Below are positions 51,507-59,642 of a stretch of DNA of 64,000 nt, piece after piece (within the stretch, counting starts at the first letter, position 1; each line of letters starts with the position of its first letter). The position numbers and the translations under genes are program-made. Below the pieces are notes generated by a model, which saw nothing but the letters and a program-made list of their open reading frames with translations, made no database searches and had not been told where the DNA came from. The stretch is taken from positions 124,001 through 188,000 of the forward strand of contig CAWGEH010000013.1 of assembly GCA_963821505.1 (NCBI GenBank), in the 5' to 3' direction. Source of the stretch: VAZQ01 sp963821505 (GTDB lineage: Bacteria; Pseudomonadota; Alphaproteobacteria; Rhizobiales; Xanthobacteraceae).

Positions 51507-51839
51507 CCTTTTAGACTTCTTGCCGCGTGCAGTGTCTGATCCGTGCCGGGTCCACCAAGGAGGGCCAAGTCATCGACCGTCGAGTTTCGCAGGGACCCGA
51601 ATGGAGTGTTTCAATTCGATATGACCTAGAAAAAACGATGGGCGCTGCTGGGATCGGAGCTGCGAGCTCTTGCGTGTGACCGTGCGGCCGATCGCCCCAC
51701 CATCAACGGCTTGGCGCGCGGCAAGGCGCGATCCTGGATTTTGCGCGGGAACCTGCCCGTCTCGTCCTAATTGCAACAGCGTTGAGCCCTAGGTTAAGCT
51801 CACCTCGCAAGCGTTGATTTCGTAAGGGTAGCGTCAAGA
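51507..51839. other. Gap without a supportable gene
   Basis: About 330 bases after the membrane pair. Frames are short and unconvincing. It should hold the promoter of the helical gene at 51840. The AT-rich stretch near 51620-51640 (ATGACCTAGAAAAAACG) is the only distinctive patch. No RNA or repeat recognised. Confidence 0.4.
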
Positions 51840-52109
51840 GTGCAGAGCGACGAACCTCCCAGCGAGCGCTACCGGCGCCTCGCACGAGAATGCCTGGAGA
51901 TGGCGCGCACGACAGCGACGTCGGACACGCGGCCCACTCTCATCGAGATGGCGCAAGTCTGGCTGCGGTTGGCGGAAGAGCAAGACGCGCCGACGCCATC
52001 GAGGATGGTCGAGCAAGCCCGGCCCGTGGTCCAGCAGCAACAGCAGGATCAGCCCGTGGTCCAGCAGCAACAGCAGGTTCAGCCGAAGGCGGACGAGAAG
52101 AAGGATTAG
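51840..52109 (+). CDS. Small helical protein, family A copy 2, with Gln-rich tail
   Basis: An 89-aa protein starting GTG. Helical core E-R-Y-R-R-L-A-R-E-C-L-E-M-A-R-T-T-A, then P-T-L-I-E-M-A-Q-V-W-L-R-L-A-E-E, matching the genes at 49569 and 53392. Its tail has two copies of P-V-V-Q-Q-Q-Q-Q-x-Q followed by a lysine/aspartate-rich end. The duplicated unit is 30 bases (52023-52082). It is close to a DnaK-substrate-like low-complexity tail; its role is unknown. Confidence 0.65.
   Translation: MQSDEPPSERYRRLARECLEMARTTATSDTRPTLIEMAQVWLRLAEEQDAPTPSRMVEQARPVVQQQQQDQPVVQQQQQVQPKADEKKD
52023..52082 (+). repeat. Two tandem 30-base units coding PVVQQQQQ(D/V)Q
   Basis: The units 52023-52052 and 52053-52082 both begin CCCGTGGTCCAGCAGCAACA and differ by one base, A versus T, changing D to V. 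In frame they add 10 residues each to the tail of the helical gene. The near identity shows a recent duplication, likely by slippage. Confidence 0.85.
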
Positions 52110-52667
52110 GGGGCCGCGGGCCTGTCGTTGAGTTCGTACCGCACGATTTGAGGTCGCGGTCTGGGGCCTTGAATCATGCTTATGCCAACACCCGCAACAC
52201 CGGATTGGCGCTTGCGAGACGACGCGCTGAGCGGACATGGCAAAGGTGGCGAAAATGACCCCATGCACACGTGCGACTCGTCGCCGAGCAATCCGAATGA
52301 CTTTACTCCGATCCCGCACTTGTCAGCGGTTTCGTAACCGAAACGCTGTGGTTCAAGCGTTCAAATGCGCAAGTTGCGGCCCATGGGAAACCAGACGGAT
52401 CAGGATCGCGGTCAGTATGACTAGGTTTGATCTGCGTAGGGCACGCACGAGAGTGACGCGACAGGCGCGCGCCCCGATCTTCATTGGGGCAAGTCTGCAT
52501 GACGAGAAGAAGGATTAGAGTTCGGCATTTGGCACCGGAGCGAAACCGGCTGTAGCGAGGGGGGATCGCGGCAATGGACGCCCTCATTGTCCCGTCATGC
52601 GACGCTGCCTCTGAGCCCCCGCCTCCGCCGGGGCGCTTTTCCCGAAGCATCGCGATTGCAGGGGTCG
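52110..52667. other. Gap with possible remnants, no supportable gene
   Basis: About 560 bases between the helical gene and the leftward gene at 52668. The frame near 52177-52330 gives a Pro/Asp/Ser-rich peptide and the one near 52340-52420 gives F-K-C-A-S-C-G, a zinc-ribbon-like fragment, but neither has start signals or length. Possibly decayed small genes. I would not annotate a CDS here. Confidence 0.4.
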
Positions 52668-52937
52668 CTACTCGGGATGTTGCCTTGGGATCGGCAAGCC
52701 GCCGAGCGTGCCGGCGTGCTGATCGCGAAGCTCCTTCAACGCGCCTTCGCACAAGCGATCGGGGTCGCGCTCGCCGGCCTTGGCAAGCTCGATGATCTTC
52801 TTCGCGATCGTCGCATTGGAGGGAGCGCTGCCGTCGGGAAGTCGAAGAGCGGCGCGGGCGATTTCGAAGGCGAGGCCCATCAGACGCCTCGTTTCAGCAT
52901 CGAAGCGGTCGCCATCCAGGAATGGGCCAATGGGCAT
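52668..52937 (-). CDS. Small helical protein, family B copy 1
   Basis: An 89-aa protein: M-P-I-G-P-F-L-D-G-D-R-F-D-A-E-T-R-R-L-M-G-L-A-F-E-I-A-R-A-A-L-R-L, then N-A-T-I-A-K-K-I-I-E-L-A-K-A-G-E-R-D-P-D-R-L-C-E-G-A-L-K-E-L. The second half matches the gene at 61139 (A-T-I-A-V-A-K-L-I-I-E-L-A-K-E-G-E-R-D-P-E-Q-L-C-A-R-A-L) and a broken copy at 63664. This family is common in rhizobial genomes; function unknown. Start ATG 52937 has a weak site. Confidence 0.7.
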   Translation of the reverse strand: MPIGPFLDGDRFDAETRRLMGLAFEIARAALRLPDGSAPSNATIAKKIIELAKAGERDPDRLCEGALKELRDQHAGTLGGLPIPRQHPE

Positions 52938-53060
52938 GACGTGGCTGCAAGGCGGGCCGCAACACGCGGCGGGGGCGCGAGATCATGCGCCTTTCCCGTG
53001 CCCGATGGCGAGTTAAATCGAGGAAGGAGATATTGCGCGGACGAAAGCCCACAGAAAATG

Positions 53061-53218
53061 CCCCGCCGAAGCGGGGCCAAGGGATGGTGCAACCCCGGGA
53101 CGTTGGGAAGGGGTTTCCAGCATCCCGGCAGGAGCTAAACCCACAGGCGTCGAATCCGGTTCCCCCCGCCGCGCCTTGCCGCCAAAAAGCAAAACCCCGC
53201 CGAGTGGCCGAGGCGGGG
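53061..53218 (-). other. Two GC-rich hairpins, terminator-like on the minus strand
   Basis: CCCCGC-CGAA-GCGGGG (53061-53076) and CCCCGCC...GGCGGGG (53195-53218) are perfect stems. Read on the minus strand, each is followed by a T-run (ATTTTC after the first; TTTTGCTTTTT after the second), as expected for Rho-independent terminators. No minus-strand gene is seen upstream for over 3 kb, so a small RNA or an unrecognised transcript is possible. The stretch 52938-53391 otherwise holds no supportable gene. Confidence 0.45.
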
Positions 53219-53391
53219 CTTGGCCCGTGGCCATCCCCGAGGACACGGGAAACGCAGCCGGGACCGCGACTTCAATTCCCCGGGCACTCTAAAGTTCCCC
53301 ATTTTGCTTCTGCGCTGTGAACGGCGCCACTTTCGCAGGCCCCGCTGATCGGTTATGGTCCATCACCAAATGGTACCGACAGGGCCATGCC

Positions 53392-53610
53392 ATGGCAGCA
53401 AAAACAGACGACCTCCGAAAGAATGCCGAGGATTGCCGCCGGCTTGCCGAAAGCACCGCGAATTCGCTCAACCGGGAACATTGGCTCAAGATGGCTGAGC
53501 ACTGGACGAGGATAGCCGGGGCGGAAGAAGCTGCAACGGATCGCGCCCGAGTTGCCAGAGCCTCGTCCGGACGGGTCAGCCTGGAACCAATCCGCCAGTT
53601 CCACGATTGA
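53392..53610 (+). CDS. Small helical protein, family A copy 3
   Basis: A 72-aa protein: D-L-R-K-N-A-E-D-C-R-R-L-A-E-S-T-A-N-S-L-N-R-E-H-W-L-K-M-A-E-H-W-T-R-I-A-G-A-E-E. It keeps the A-x-D-C-x-x-L-A and W-L-K-M-A-x-x-W-x-R-I-A signature shared with the genes at 49569 and 51840. The tail is shorter and lacks Gln repeats. ATG 53392 is used, without a clear ribosome-binding site. An intrinsic terminator follows at 53664. Function unknown. Confidence 0.65.
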   Translation: MAAKTDDLRKNAEDCRRLAESTANSLNREHWLKMAEHWTRIAGAEEAATDRARVARASSGRVSLEPIRQFHD

Positions 53611-53663
53611 TCGGAAGCGCGCGACGCGGACCTCCTTGCGCGCCGCTCCTTGCCCCTGCTTCT

Positions 53664-53686
53664 GCCCCGCTTTGGCGGGGCTTTTC
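53664..53686 (+). terminator. Intrinsic terminator after the helical gene
   Basis: GCCCCGC (53664-53670), loop TTTG, GCGGGGC (53675-53681), then TTTTC: a 7-base GC stem and T-run 53 bases after the stop at 53610. It is a good Rho-independent terminator on the plus strand. Its stem resembles those at 53061 and 53195, suggesting a common hairpin module. Confidence 0.75.
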
Positions 53687-54113
53687 TCTTTCTGCATTGG
53701 TCTTTGCGTTCCACCGGCAATCGTTTCGACCCGCCGGCTTTCCTCGGTGTCCTGGCTGTACGGCAGTGCTGCCGGCTTGATTGGTTGCGACGTCGTTGAC
53801 GGTGTGGGTCGCTCGCGTCGCGGACGATGCAGGACACGAGCGCCGAAGCAACCGGTCCGCGCGCCGGCGTACGCACGTCGAAAGACCCGCCCTCCGACGC
53901 TGAGCTGCACCGGGATCCCGGAACTCGCACGATAACTCCGCGTTCAAAGCGGGGGACGGAGGCGTTCATGATAAGAACCAAATCCCATTCACCGCAGGGT
54001 GCTCCTGCGGGAGGGAGCGCGATCGGTATTCCTGGATATTCGCTACGCGAAACATCTCCGCGGCTCAGGCGTTCGATAGTCCGGGGCTGAGCCCTGCGCC
54101 GGAAGGCGGGACG
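53687..54113. other. Gap without a supportable gene
   Basis: About 430 bases between the terminator and the sugar-dehydrogenase-like gene. Open frames are antisense-like and lack start signals. The promoter for the gene at 54114 should lie in the right-hand third; GGAAGGCGGG just upstream of its ATG is a ribosome-binding site. Nothing else recognised. Confidence 0.4.
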
Positions 54114-55571
54114 ATGACCAAGCTGGTCAACAAGACTGATCGCAAGGGCGCATTGGGCCATTGGTCTTTCAGCGTGCGGGTAGGCGCTTTGCTTGCGGCA
54201 GGCATCGCGGCGCTCGCTGCCTGTGTCTTGGCTCTGCCCCTCGCGCCCGCCGGTTTCGCGCAACCCTCCGATTCTCGCGAGGCGCTCTTGACCGGCAAGG
54301 CGGCGTTCGGGGACTGGCGCACGGATGCGCCGCTGGTTCGGCGCAAAATTACCGCGAGCGACCTGCCGCCGCCGTACGCCACCCGGTCCGCGGAAAATCC
54401 TCCGCGGGTGATCGCAAGACCGGCTTCCGCAGCGCCGAAGGTACCGCCGGGCTTCCAGGTCGATCTGTTCGCCTCCGATCTCCGCGATCCGCGCACGGTT
54501 CGGGTCGCGCCGAACGGTGATATTTTTGTCGCCGAGTTGGATGCCGGACGGATTCGGGTGCTGCGCACCACTGATGGAGCGGCAAAAGCCACCGAAAACG
54601 AGGTGTTCGCATCCGGCCTCGACCACCCGTTCGGCATCGCCTTCTATCCGTCCGGATCGGATCCGCAGTGGATATATGTCGCCAATACCGGAACCGTGGT
54701 GCGCTATCCCTACCGCGGCGGCGACCTCAAGGCCCGCGAGAAACCCGAGATGATCGTGCGCAATCTCGCCCACGAGCGCGGCCGCGCGGTGCAGCGCGGC
54801 CACATCACGCGCGACATCGTTTTCTCCGGTGACGGCCGCCAAATGTTCGTCTCGGTCGGCTCGGCATCGAATGTCGGGGAAGGAATGGGCAAACGCAGTG
54901 CCGCCGCAATTGCGCGTTGGAAAGCGGAACATGGTCTGGGCAGCGCATGGGGCAACGAGACCGATCGCGCTGCCGTGCTCGTGTTCGACCCAGACGGCAG
55001 GAACGGGCGCGTGTTCGCAAGCGGGCTGCGAAACTGCGTGGGCGTCGCCCTGCAACCCGCGACCGGCGAGCTGTGGTGTTCGACCAACGAGCGCGACGAA
55101 CTCGGCGACGATCTCGTCCCCGATTTCGTTACGCGTGTGCGTGACGGCGCCTTCTATGGGTGGCCCTGGTACTATCTGGGCGCGAATGAAGATCCGCGAC
55201 ATCACGGCGCACGGCCGGACTTAAGAGACAAGATCACCATCCCCGATGTGCTCATCCAGGCACACTCGGCATCCATGGGGATGGTTTTCTACCAGGCCGC
55301 CCAGTTCCCCGCGCAATACCGCGGCGATGCGTTCGTGGCCCAGCACGGCTCCTGGAACCGGGCGAAACCGACCGGCTATAAGGTCATCCGCGTGCGTCTG
55401 AAGGACGGCGTGCCGACCGGGGAATACCAGGACTTCATGACCGGGTTCGTCGTGAACGACTCCTCCGTTTGGGCGCGGCCGGTCGGCGTGGCAGTCGCGC
55501 ATGACGGCGCCCTCTTCGTCAGCGACGACGAAAACGGCACCATTTGGCGGGTTTCCTATCGCGGCCAATAA
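54114..55571 (+). CDS. Sorbosone/soluble-glucose-dehydrogenase-like PQQ-type beta-propeller protein
   Basis: A 485-aa exported protein with N-terminal signal/anchor (A-G-I-A-A-L-A-A-C-V-L-A-L-P-L-A-P-A-G-F-A). Propeller blades are visible: L-R-D-P-R-T-V-R-V-A-P-N-G-D-I-F-V-A-E, H-P-F-G-I-A-F-Y-P, R-D-I-V-F-S-G-D-G-R-Q-M-F-V-S-V-G-S, F-A-S-G-L-R-N-C-V-G-V-A, S-T-N-E-R-D-E-L-G-D-D-L-V-P-D-F, Y-G-W-P-W-Y-Y, H-S-A-S-M-G-M-V-F-Y and F-V-A-Q-H-G-S-W-N-R. These match the L-sorbosone dehydrogenase/soluble PQQ-glucose dehydrogenase group. It probably oxidises a sugar in the periplasm. The acceptor chain and actual substrate are unknown. Confidence 0.9.
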   Translation: MTKLVNKTDRKGALGHWSFSVRVGALLAAGIAALAACVLALPLAPAGFAQPSDSREALLTGKAAFGDWRTDAPLVRRKITASDLPPPYATRSAENPPRVIARPASAAPKVPPGFQVDLFASDLRDPRTVRVAPNGDIFVAELDAGRIRVLRTTDGAAKATENEVFASGLDHPFGIAFYPSGSDPQWIYVANTGTVVRYPYRGGDLKAREKPEMIVRNLAHERGRAVQRGHITRDIVFSGDGRQMFVSVGSASNVGEGMGKRSAAAIARWKAEHGLGSAWGNETDRAAVLVFDPDGRNGRVFASGLRNCVGVALQPATGELWCSTNERDELGDDLVPDFVTRVRDGAFYGWPWYYLGANEDPRHHGARPDLRDKITIPDVLIQAHSASMGMVFYQAAQFPAQYRGDAFVAQHGSWNRAKPTGYKVIRVRLKDGVPTGEYQDFMTGFVVNDSSVWARPVGVAVAHDGALFVSDDENGTIWRVSYRGQ

Positions 55572-55759
55572 ACACCGCGCGCGCGACCATAGCCCGAGCA
55601 AGGGCATCCCTGCACAAGTCGAAGCGCACTGGCAGTGATAGAGGGCGCGATGCAGCCAATGAATTGGAGCGAATGATGCCTCTCACGCTCCGGCCGACCG
55701 GCCTCGGCTCCGATCGATAAAACCGGAAGGACTCCACCGTTGTCAGCGGCGAGTGGGGG

Positions 55760-55951
55760 ATGGGCTGCATCTATGAAAAACGCGGAGCCCGCGAAGAACC
55801 GCGCTGGTTCTGGTCGCTCCATCACACTCTCGGCAAGCCGCTTGACATGCGCGTTGATGGACGCGCGTCAACGCTCGAGGCCGCGGAATTGGAGTTCGAG
55901 GCGAGCTGGCGGAAGTGGCTGGCGCGGGCGAAGCTGGCGGAGATGCCGTAG
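55760..55951 (+). CDS. Small conserved hypothetical protein (63 aa)
   Basis: M-G-C-I-Y-E-K-R-G-A-R-E-E-P-R-W-F-W-S-L-H-H, then G-R-A-S-T-L-E-A-A-E-L-E-F-E-A-S-W-R-K-W-L-A-R-A-K-L: aromatic start and an amphipathic helix with the W-F-W-S...T-x-E-x-A...F-E-x-S-W-x-x-W-L-x-x-A layout seen in many small rhizobial proteins. No strong start site; ATG 55760 fits. Function unknown. Confidence 0.6.
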   Translation: MGCIYEKRGAREEPRWFWSLHHTLGKPLDMRVDGRASTLEAAELEFEASWRKWLARAKLAEMP

Positions 55952-56036
55952 AGGCAACCGGCGCAAGCATCGCTTTGCCGAAGCTCAAATGCTAACATTG
56001 ATTTCAGAAATGTCGTGACATCCAACAGGAGCCGAC

Positions 56037-56213
56037 ATGACCCCGCCAATTCCGGAGAACGTTTCGCCCTGGTTGATCGACTGGAAGCTCATCCTTATGG
56101 GCAACACGATGCCACCCCGAGATCCCAACGACGACGACGACGATGACGAGGAGGAAGAGGCCGAGGACCAGCAGGACGAACCTGCGGTCGTTCGCGAACC
56201 GGACGAAGACTGA
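56037..56213 (+). CDS. Small very acidic protein (58 aa)
   Basis: MTPPIPENVSPWLIDWKLIL, then P-R-D-P-N-D-D-D-D-D-D-E-E-E-E-A-E-D-Q-Q-D-E-P-A-V-V-R-E-P-D-E-D. The N-terminal half has an amphipathic W-L-I-D-W-K patch and the C-terminal half is a run of Asp/Glu with net charge about minus 20. CAGGAG precedes the ATG at 6-base spacing, a convincing start. Similar acidic small proteins are frequent in Bradyrhizobium-type genomes. Role unknown; disordered tail likely. The opposite-strand frame has a hydrophobic look only because it reads the acidic codons backwards. Confidence 0.75.
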   Translation: MTPPIPENVSPWLIDWKLILMGNTMPPRDPNDDDDDDEEEEAEDQQDEPAVVREPDED

Positions 56214-56542
56214 CCTCAAATCCGGCGCTGAGCTTCGCCCTTCACCTTGCGTCAGCGCGCGCGGGATGATTTTCCTCTGCCGCGCTTACAAGAGCAGGCG
56301 TGCGGTGCCGAAACAATCGCTTTAAAGATCGCCGGCCGGCTCGCGTCCTGCGTCGGCACGCTGATCAAAGCGGATCTCCGTCGCTCCTCTTGCTCCAGTC
56401 CAAGCCGCGCGGCGGCTAGCCCGTGGATCACCAGGGGACCATTCGCGCCAAAGCCACCCCACACCTGGCGGCACCAGAGATCATGTTGTGCGAACTGTCG
56501 CGGGCAATGGTTCGATGTAGCCCGGGGAATTGGGCGCCCTTA
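56214..56542. other. Gap without a supportable gene
   Basis: About 330 bases. Frames are short, Arg/Ser-rich and lack start signals. CTTGCGTCAGCGCGCGCGGG near 56245 is GC-rich alternating sequence. No RNA or repeat recognised. It separates the acidic protein from the fragment at 56543. Confidence 0.4.
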
Positions 56543-56749
56543 TCACCTTCGGGTCACCTTGAGATCGAACTTGCCGGTACGGCCGATCGAAGTGCCGGCA
56601 ACACGGAGACGCGTTTCCTGCGGTGAAACGGTTCGCACTTCGCCGGAAAACGCGCTGATGGTCGGGCCGGAATTTGCGGACGCCGCGTTACCGCCCAAGA
56701 ACGTCGATCCGAGATCAATCAGGTTCGATGTACGAATCGATTTGGGGCT
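56543..56749 (-). pseudogene. Fragment of an exported or beta-rich protein, start missing
   Basis: The minus-strand frame from 56749 to 56543 reads L-I-D-L-G-S-T-F-L-G-G-N-A-A-S-A-N-S-G-P-T-I-S-A-F-S-G-E-V-R-T-V-S-P-Q-E-T-R-L-R-V-A-G-T-S-I-G-R-T-G-K-F-D-L-K-V-T-R-R and ends in TGA TAA. It is glycine/threonine-rich, like an outer-surface beta protein, but has no start codon and no signal peptide because the caspase-like gene ends 30 bases upstream. Probably the 3' remnant of a lost gene. Confidence 0.3.
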
Positions 56750-56781
56750 TTACATCGGACGTGCAGCGCCGCGCATTCGGC

Positions 56782-59502
56782 CTACTTGCAGCCTGGCCGA
56801 CCGTTGATCACCGTCGCGGTTTTTCCCGGCGGGCAACCTTTCGGCTGTGGCCCCGGTGCCGCCGGCTTTGAAACAGCGGCCGCAGGCGCAGGTGCGGCTG
56901 GTTTCGGCGGGGCCGGAGGCGCCGGAGGAGGAGGCGCGACCGCCCTGGCAGCCGGCGGTGGCTGCGGTGGCGGGGCTGCCGGCTTGACCATTGCTGCCGG
57001 CGGCGGTGGCGGGGGTGGCGCCGCGGGTTTTGCAGGATGCGGCGGCGCTTGCGGTGGGGTCAACCGTGCCGCCGGCACTTGCGGCGGCGGCGGTGCAGGC
57101 TTTGCAATATGTGGGGGCGACGGCGACGGCGGAGGCGTGACCGCCTGCGGATGGGTCGACGGCGGCGGGAGTTTCGCAGTGGGCGCTTGCGCTGGTGGGT
57201 GTGCACCGCTTCCCGCCGGCGCCGGTGGCGCGACAGGCTTGGTCGCAGTTGACGGCGGCCCTGGTGACAGCTTTGCCGCCGGCGTTTGCAAGGGTGTTCC
57301 TGGTTTTGCGCCTCCGCCTGCCGGCGGGATCGGCAATGGATGGCGGCCGCGTGGCGCTGTCGGTACTTGCGTTCCGGGCGCCACCGAGGCGGAGGGTGTG
57401 GTGGGTGCGACCGGCTTTGTCGCGGGCGCTTGGGGAGACGGCGTTCCGGGCTTTGCGGCGCCGGCGGGCGACGATGCGTCCGCCCCCGGCGCTATCACCG
57501 CCGATGGCGCGGACGGATTTACCGGCGGAGCCGGCGTTCCTGGCTTTGCGCCTACGCCTTCCGGCGAGGTCGGCAATGGATGGCGGCCACGTGGCGGTGT
57601 CGGTACTTGCGTTCCCGGTGCCACCGCGGCGGAGGGTGTCGGGGGTGCGACCGGCTTTGTCGCGGGCGCCGGGGGAGACGGCGCTCCGGGCTTGGCGGCG
57701 CCAGTGGGCAACGAGCCGCCCGTGCCCGGGGTTATCGCCGCCGATGGCGCGGAGGACGGCGGCACCACAACGCCTTTCGCCGCCGGCAGAGGCTGCCCTT
57801 TGAATCCCGGCAGCGGCTGCCCTGGTTGATCCGGCACTTGCTTTGTCGCTTGAGCAGGGCCGCTCGGTGGCGTCCCTGCACCCTGCGGACTCTGATTTTG
57901 CAAAGTGACGGCCTTCTGCGCGACCGAAGGCGGCAGCGCCGGTCCGATCGCCGCAACGGGAGCGGGCGCGACCGGTGTCCCCGCTGGTCCGGCTTGCGCC
58001 GGGGCGGCCGCTTGCGCGGGCGGCTGAATGGTCGTGGCCTGGCCGCTCGGGTTCGTGATGGTGACCGTGTTAGTCACGTTGTTGACGACGACCGTGTTGT
58101 GAATGTTGTTATAGATTACGTTGTTCGGCGGCGGCGCCACGTGCTCCGGCGGATGCACCCAAACTGGAACCGGCCGGTAGACCGGCACAGGCAGTACGAA
58201 TACTCCCACCGGTGGAGGCGGCGGCGCCAGCACCACGAACTCGGGCGGCGGGGGCGCCAGGAAGATGACCGGTACGGGAGGCGGCGGCGCGAAGGCAAAT
58301 GCCGGATCGTCGAATACGAGAACCGGCCGCCGAATATAGATGATCTCCTCCGGCGGCGGCGGCGGCAGATCATACGCCATCACCGCGAATGACGGCGGCG
58401 GCTCGAATGCAGCAGCCAGAAAGGCGAGGCGCCGGCGCGCGTCGTCCGCGTGCGGACCGTCCGGATAGCGTCGCAGATAGGACCAATAGGCGGGGGGCGT
58501 ATCGACGAAGCGCGTTCGGCGCCATGTGATTGCCTCGCGCCGAGCCGCAATAATGGCACGCACCCGCCTTGCCATGGGATCGCCGGGAAAGGCGGCGAGG
58601 AAGTCGGAATATCCTTCCAGCGTGTCGCGCTCCAGCGCGACGATATACGCTTCCTGGGCGTCAAGATCGCGAATCGGCCGTGCGCGAATCGCGGCTGTTT
58701 GTTCGGGCGAAATGGCGGGCGGCGGGGCATCGGCTGCCCGCTCGAAGAACACGAGCGACGCCGATATATTGGAGGCATGCCACGGCACCTCCGCGCCCTT
58801 GGTGATCTCGTTGACGCGAAGCCTCGTACGTTCGAAGACGCCGGTGAGCGGCAGGCCGCCTTCGCGGATCATCTCAGCAAGCGCCTCGGCATAGGGTCCA
58901 TAGGGGCCCTGACCTTCAGGAGCCACTGTTCCGGGTGCAGAATTGAAGGCGACCAGCACGCCGGGCTCGGGCTCTACCAGCGCCAAGCCGCCGGCGAGCG
59001 GCGGACCGGAATTGGCGAACGGATTGGCCCGCGCCGCGTCGAGAACGATAATGCTGGCCTTGAGCTTCATCGCAGCCAGCGGCCGGGTGTAATCGGAAAT
59101 TCTGAGCGCCTCGACTGCGACCTCTGAATCGCGGGCAATACGCGCGTCAATCGGAACGAAATAGTTCTCGCCTTCGAGCTGCAGGCCATAGCCGCTGACG
59201 TAGATGAAAGCGACGGTATCTGGGCCGGAGGCCGACGCTTTCTCCACAAAGTCGCGAAAGGCGTGGCGCAGCGTGTCTTGATCGAGGTCACGAGCGCCTA
59301 CCACGTCGAAGCCCGCGGCCTGAAGCGTCTGTGCGATCAGGCCGGCGTCGTTGGCCGGGGTGTTAAGCGCTCCTGCCTGATAGCCGGCGTTCCCGATGAC
59401 GAGCGCGATGCGCTTCTCCGCCTGCGCTGCGCTTGGCGCGACAACGAATGACAGCGAAACGAAGGCAACGAGGCCAGCGACGAGCTTGCGAATCCGCGGC
59501 AT
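56782..59502 (-). CDS. Caspase-fold (peptidase C14-like) protein lacking both catalytic residues, with long Pro-rich tail
   Basis: A 906-aa exported protein. The signal peptide (residues 1-28) ends A-A-Q-A. Residues 29-250 form a caspase/C14 domain: R-I-A-L-V-I-G-N-A-G-Y, F-I-Y-V-S-G-Y-G-L-Q-L-E-G-E-N-Y-F-V-P and I-I-V-L-D-A-A-R-A-N-P-F. Active caspases have S-G-H-G and L-D-A-C-R. Here His is Tyr105 and Cys is Ala157, so it cannot cleave peptides. Then comes a middle helical part and, from about residue 365 to the end, Pro/Ala/Val-rich sequence with an 80-aa tandem repeat. The end keeps two cysteines (K-G-C-P-P-G-K, P-G-C-K). TTG 59514 is an alternative start. A conserved pseudo-protease, perhaps a scaffold. 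Confidence 0.85.
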   Translation of the reverse strand: MPRIRKLVAGLVAFVSLSFVVAPSAAQAEKRIALVIGNAGYQAGALNTPANDAGLIAQTLQAAGFDVVGARDLDQDTLRHAFRDFVEKASASGPDTVAFIYVSGYGLQLEGENYFVPIDARIARDSEVAVEALRISDYTRPLAAMKLKASIIVLDAARANPFANSGPPLAGGLALVEPEPGVLVAFNSAPGTVAPEGQGPYGPYAEALAEMIREGGLPLTGVFERTRLRVNEITKGAEVPWHASNISASLVFFERAADAPPPAISPEQTAAIRARPIRDLDAQEAYIVALERDTLEGYSDFLAAFPGDPMARRVRAIIAARREAITWRRTRFVDTPPAYWSYLRRYPDGPHADDARRRLAFLAAAFEPPPSFAVMAYDLPPPPPEEIIYIRRPVLVFDDPAFAFAPPPPVPVIFLAPPPPEFVVLAPPPPPVGVFVLPVPVYRPVPVWVHPPEHVAPPPNNVIYNNIHNTVVVNNVTNTVTITNPSGQATTIQPPAQAAAPAQAGPAGTPVAPAPVAAIGPALPPSVAQKAVTLQNQSPQGAGTPPSGPAQATKQVPDQPGQPLPGFKGQPLPAAKGVVVPPSSAPSAAITPGTGGSLPTGAAKPGAPSPPAPATKPVAPPTPSAAVAPGTQVPTPPRGRHPLPTSPEGVGAKPGTPAPPVNPSAPSAVIAPGADASSPAGAAKPGTPSPQAPATKPVAPTTPSASVAPGTQVPTAPRGRHPLPIPPAGGGAKPGTPLQTPAAKLSPGPPSTATKPVAPPAPAGSGAHPPAQAPTAKLPPPSTHPQAVTPPPSPSPPHIAKPAPPPPQVPAARLTPPQAPPHPAKPAAPPPPPPPAAMVKPAAPPPQPPPAARAVAPPPPAPPAPPKPAAPAPAAAVSKPAAPGPQPKGCPPGKTATVINGRPGCK
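57301..57780 (-). repeat. Two tandem 240-base units in the Pro-rich tail
   Basis: The segments beginning near 57301 and 57541 are nearly the same at exactly 240-base spacing; for instance CGGTACTTGCG occurs at 57361 and 57601. Each codes 80 residues with P-A-T-K-P-V-A-P-x-T-P-S-A-x-V-A-P-G-T-Q-V-P-T and R-G-R-H-P-L-P. The period is a multiple of three, so the reading frame is kept. The tail has thus grown by duplication. Confidence 0.8.
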
Positions 59503-59642
59503 AGCAGCCCCCAAGCTGGAAAAGATGTGTCAGGTGCACAGCTATTAAAAGCAGCGACCGTGAACGGCCTCTGAATAGAAGAGGTCAAGAGTAAGGCGTC
59601 CTCAAGACAATGAAGTTCCAACGCGGCCATCCGCGGCCTGAT

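Noticed and set aside
52341..52420. A zinc-ribbon-like fragment F-K-C-A-S-C-G-P-W
   Set aside because: A single cysteine pair in a frame without start signal; could be chance. Left as part of the gap.
53100..53175. A possible tmRNA or tRNA-like sequence on the minus strand (GGAACCGGATTCGACG)
   Set aside because: It recalls the tmRNA start, but no acceptor stem partner, no CCA-type 3' end and no tag frame could be found; a cloverleaf could not be drawn.
53289..55205. A 638-aa open frame on the minus strand
   Set aside because: It is antisense to the sugar-dehydrogenase-like gene and a helical gene, is Arg/Ala/Pro-rich and has no family motifs. GC-rich genomes give such long shadow frames.
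56004..56219. A minus-strand frame with a strongly hydrophobic stretch (L-G-L-F-L-L-V-I-V-V-V-V-V-G)
   Set aside because: It is the exact antisense of the Asp/Glu run in the acidic protein at 56037, whose codons read backwards as Val/Ile/Leu. The plus-strand gene has the ribosome-binding site.
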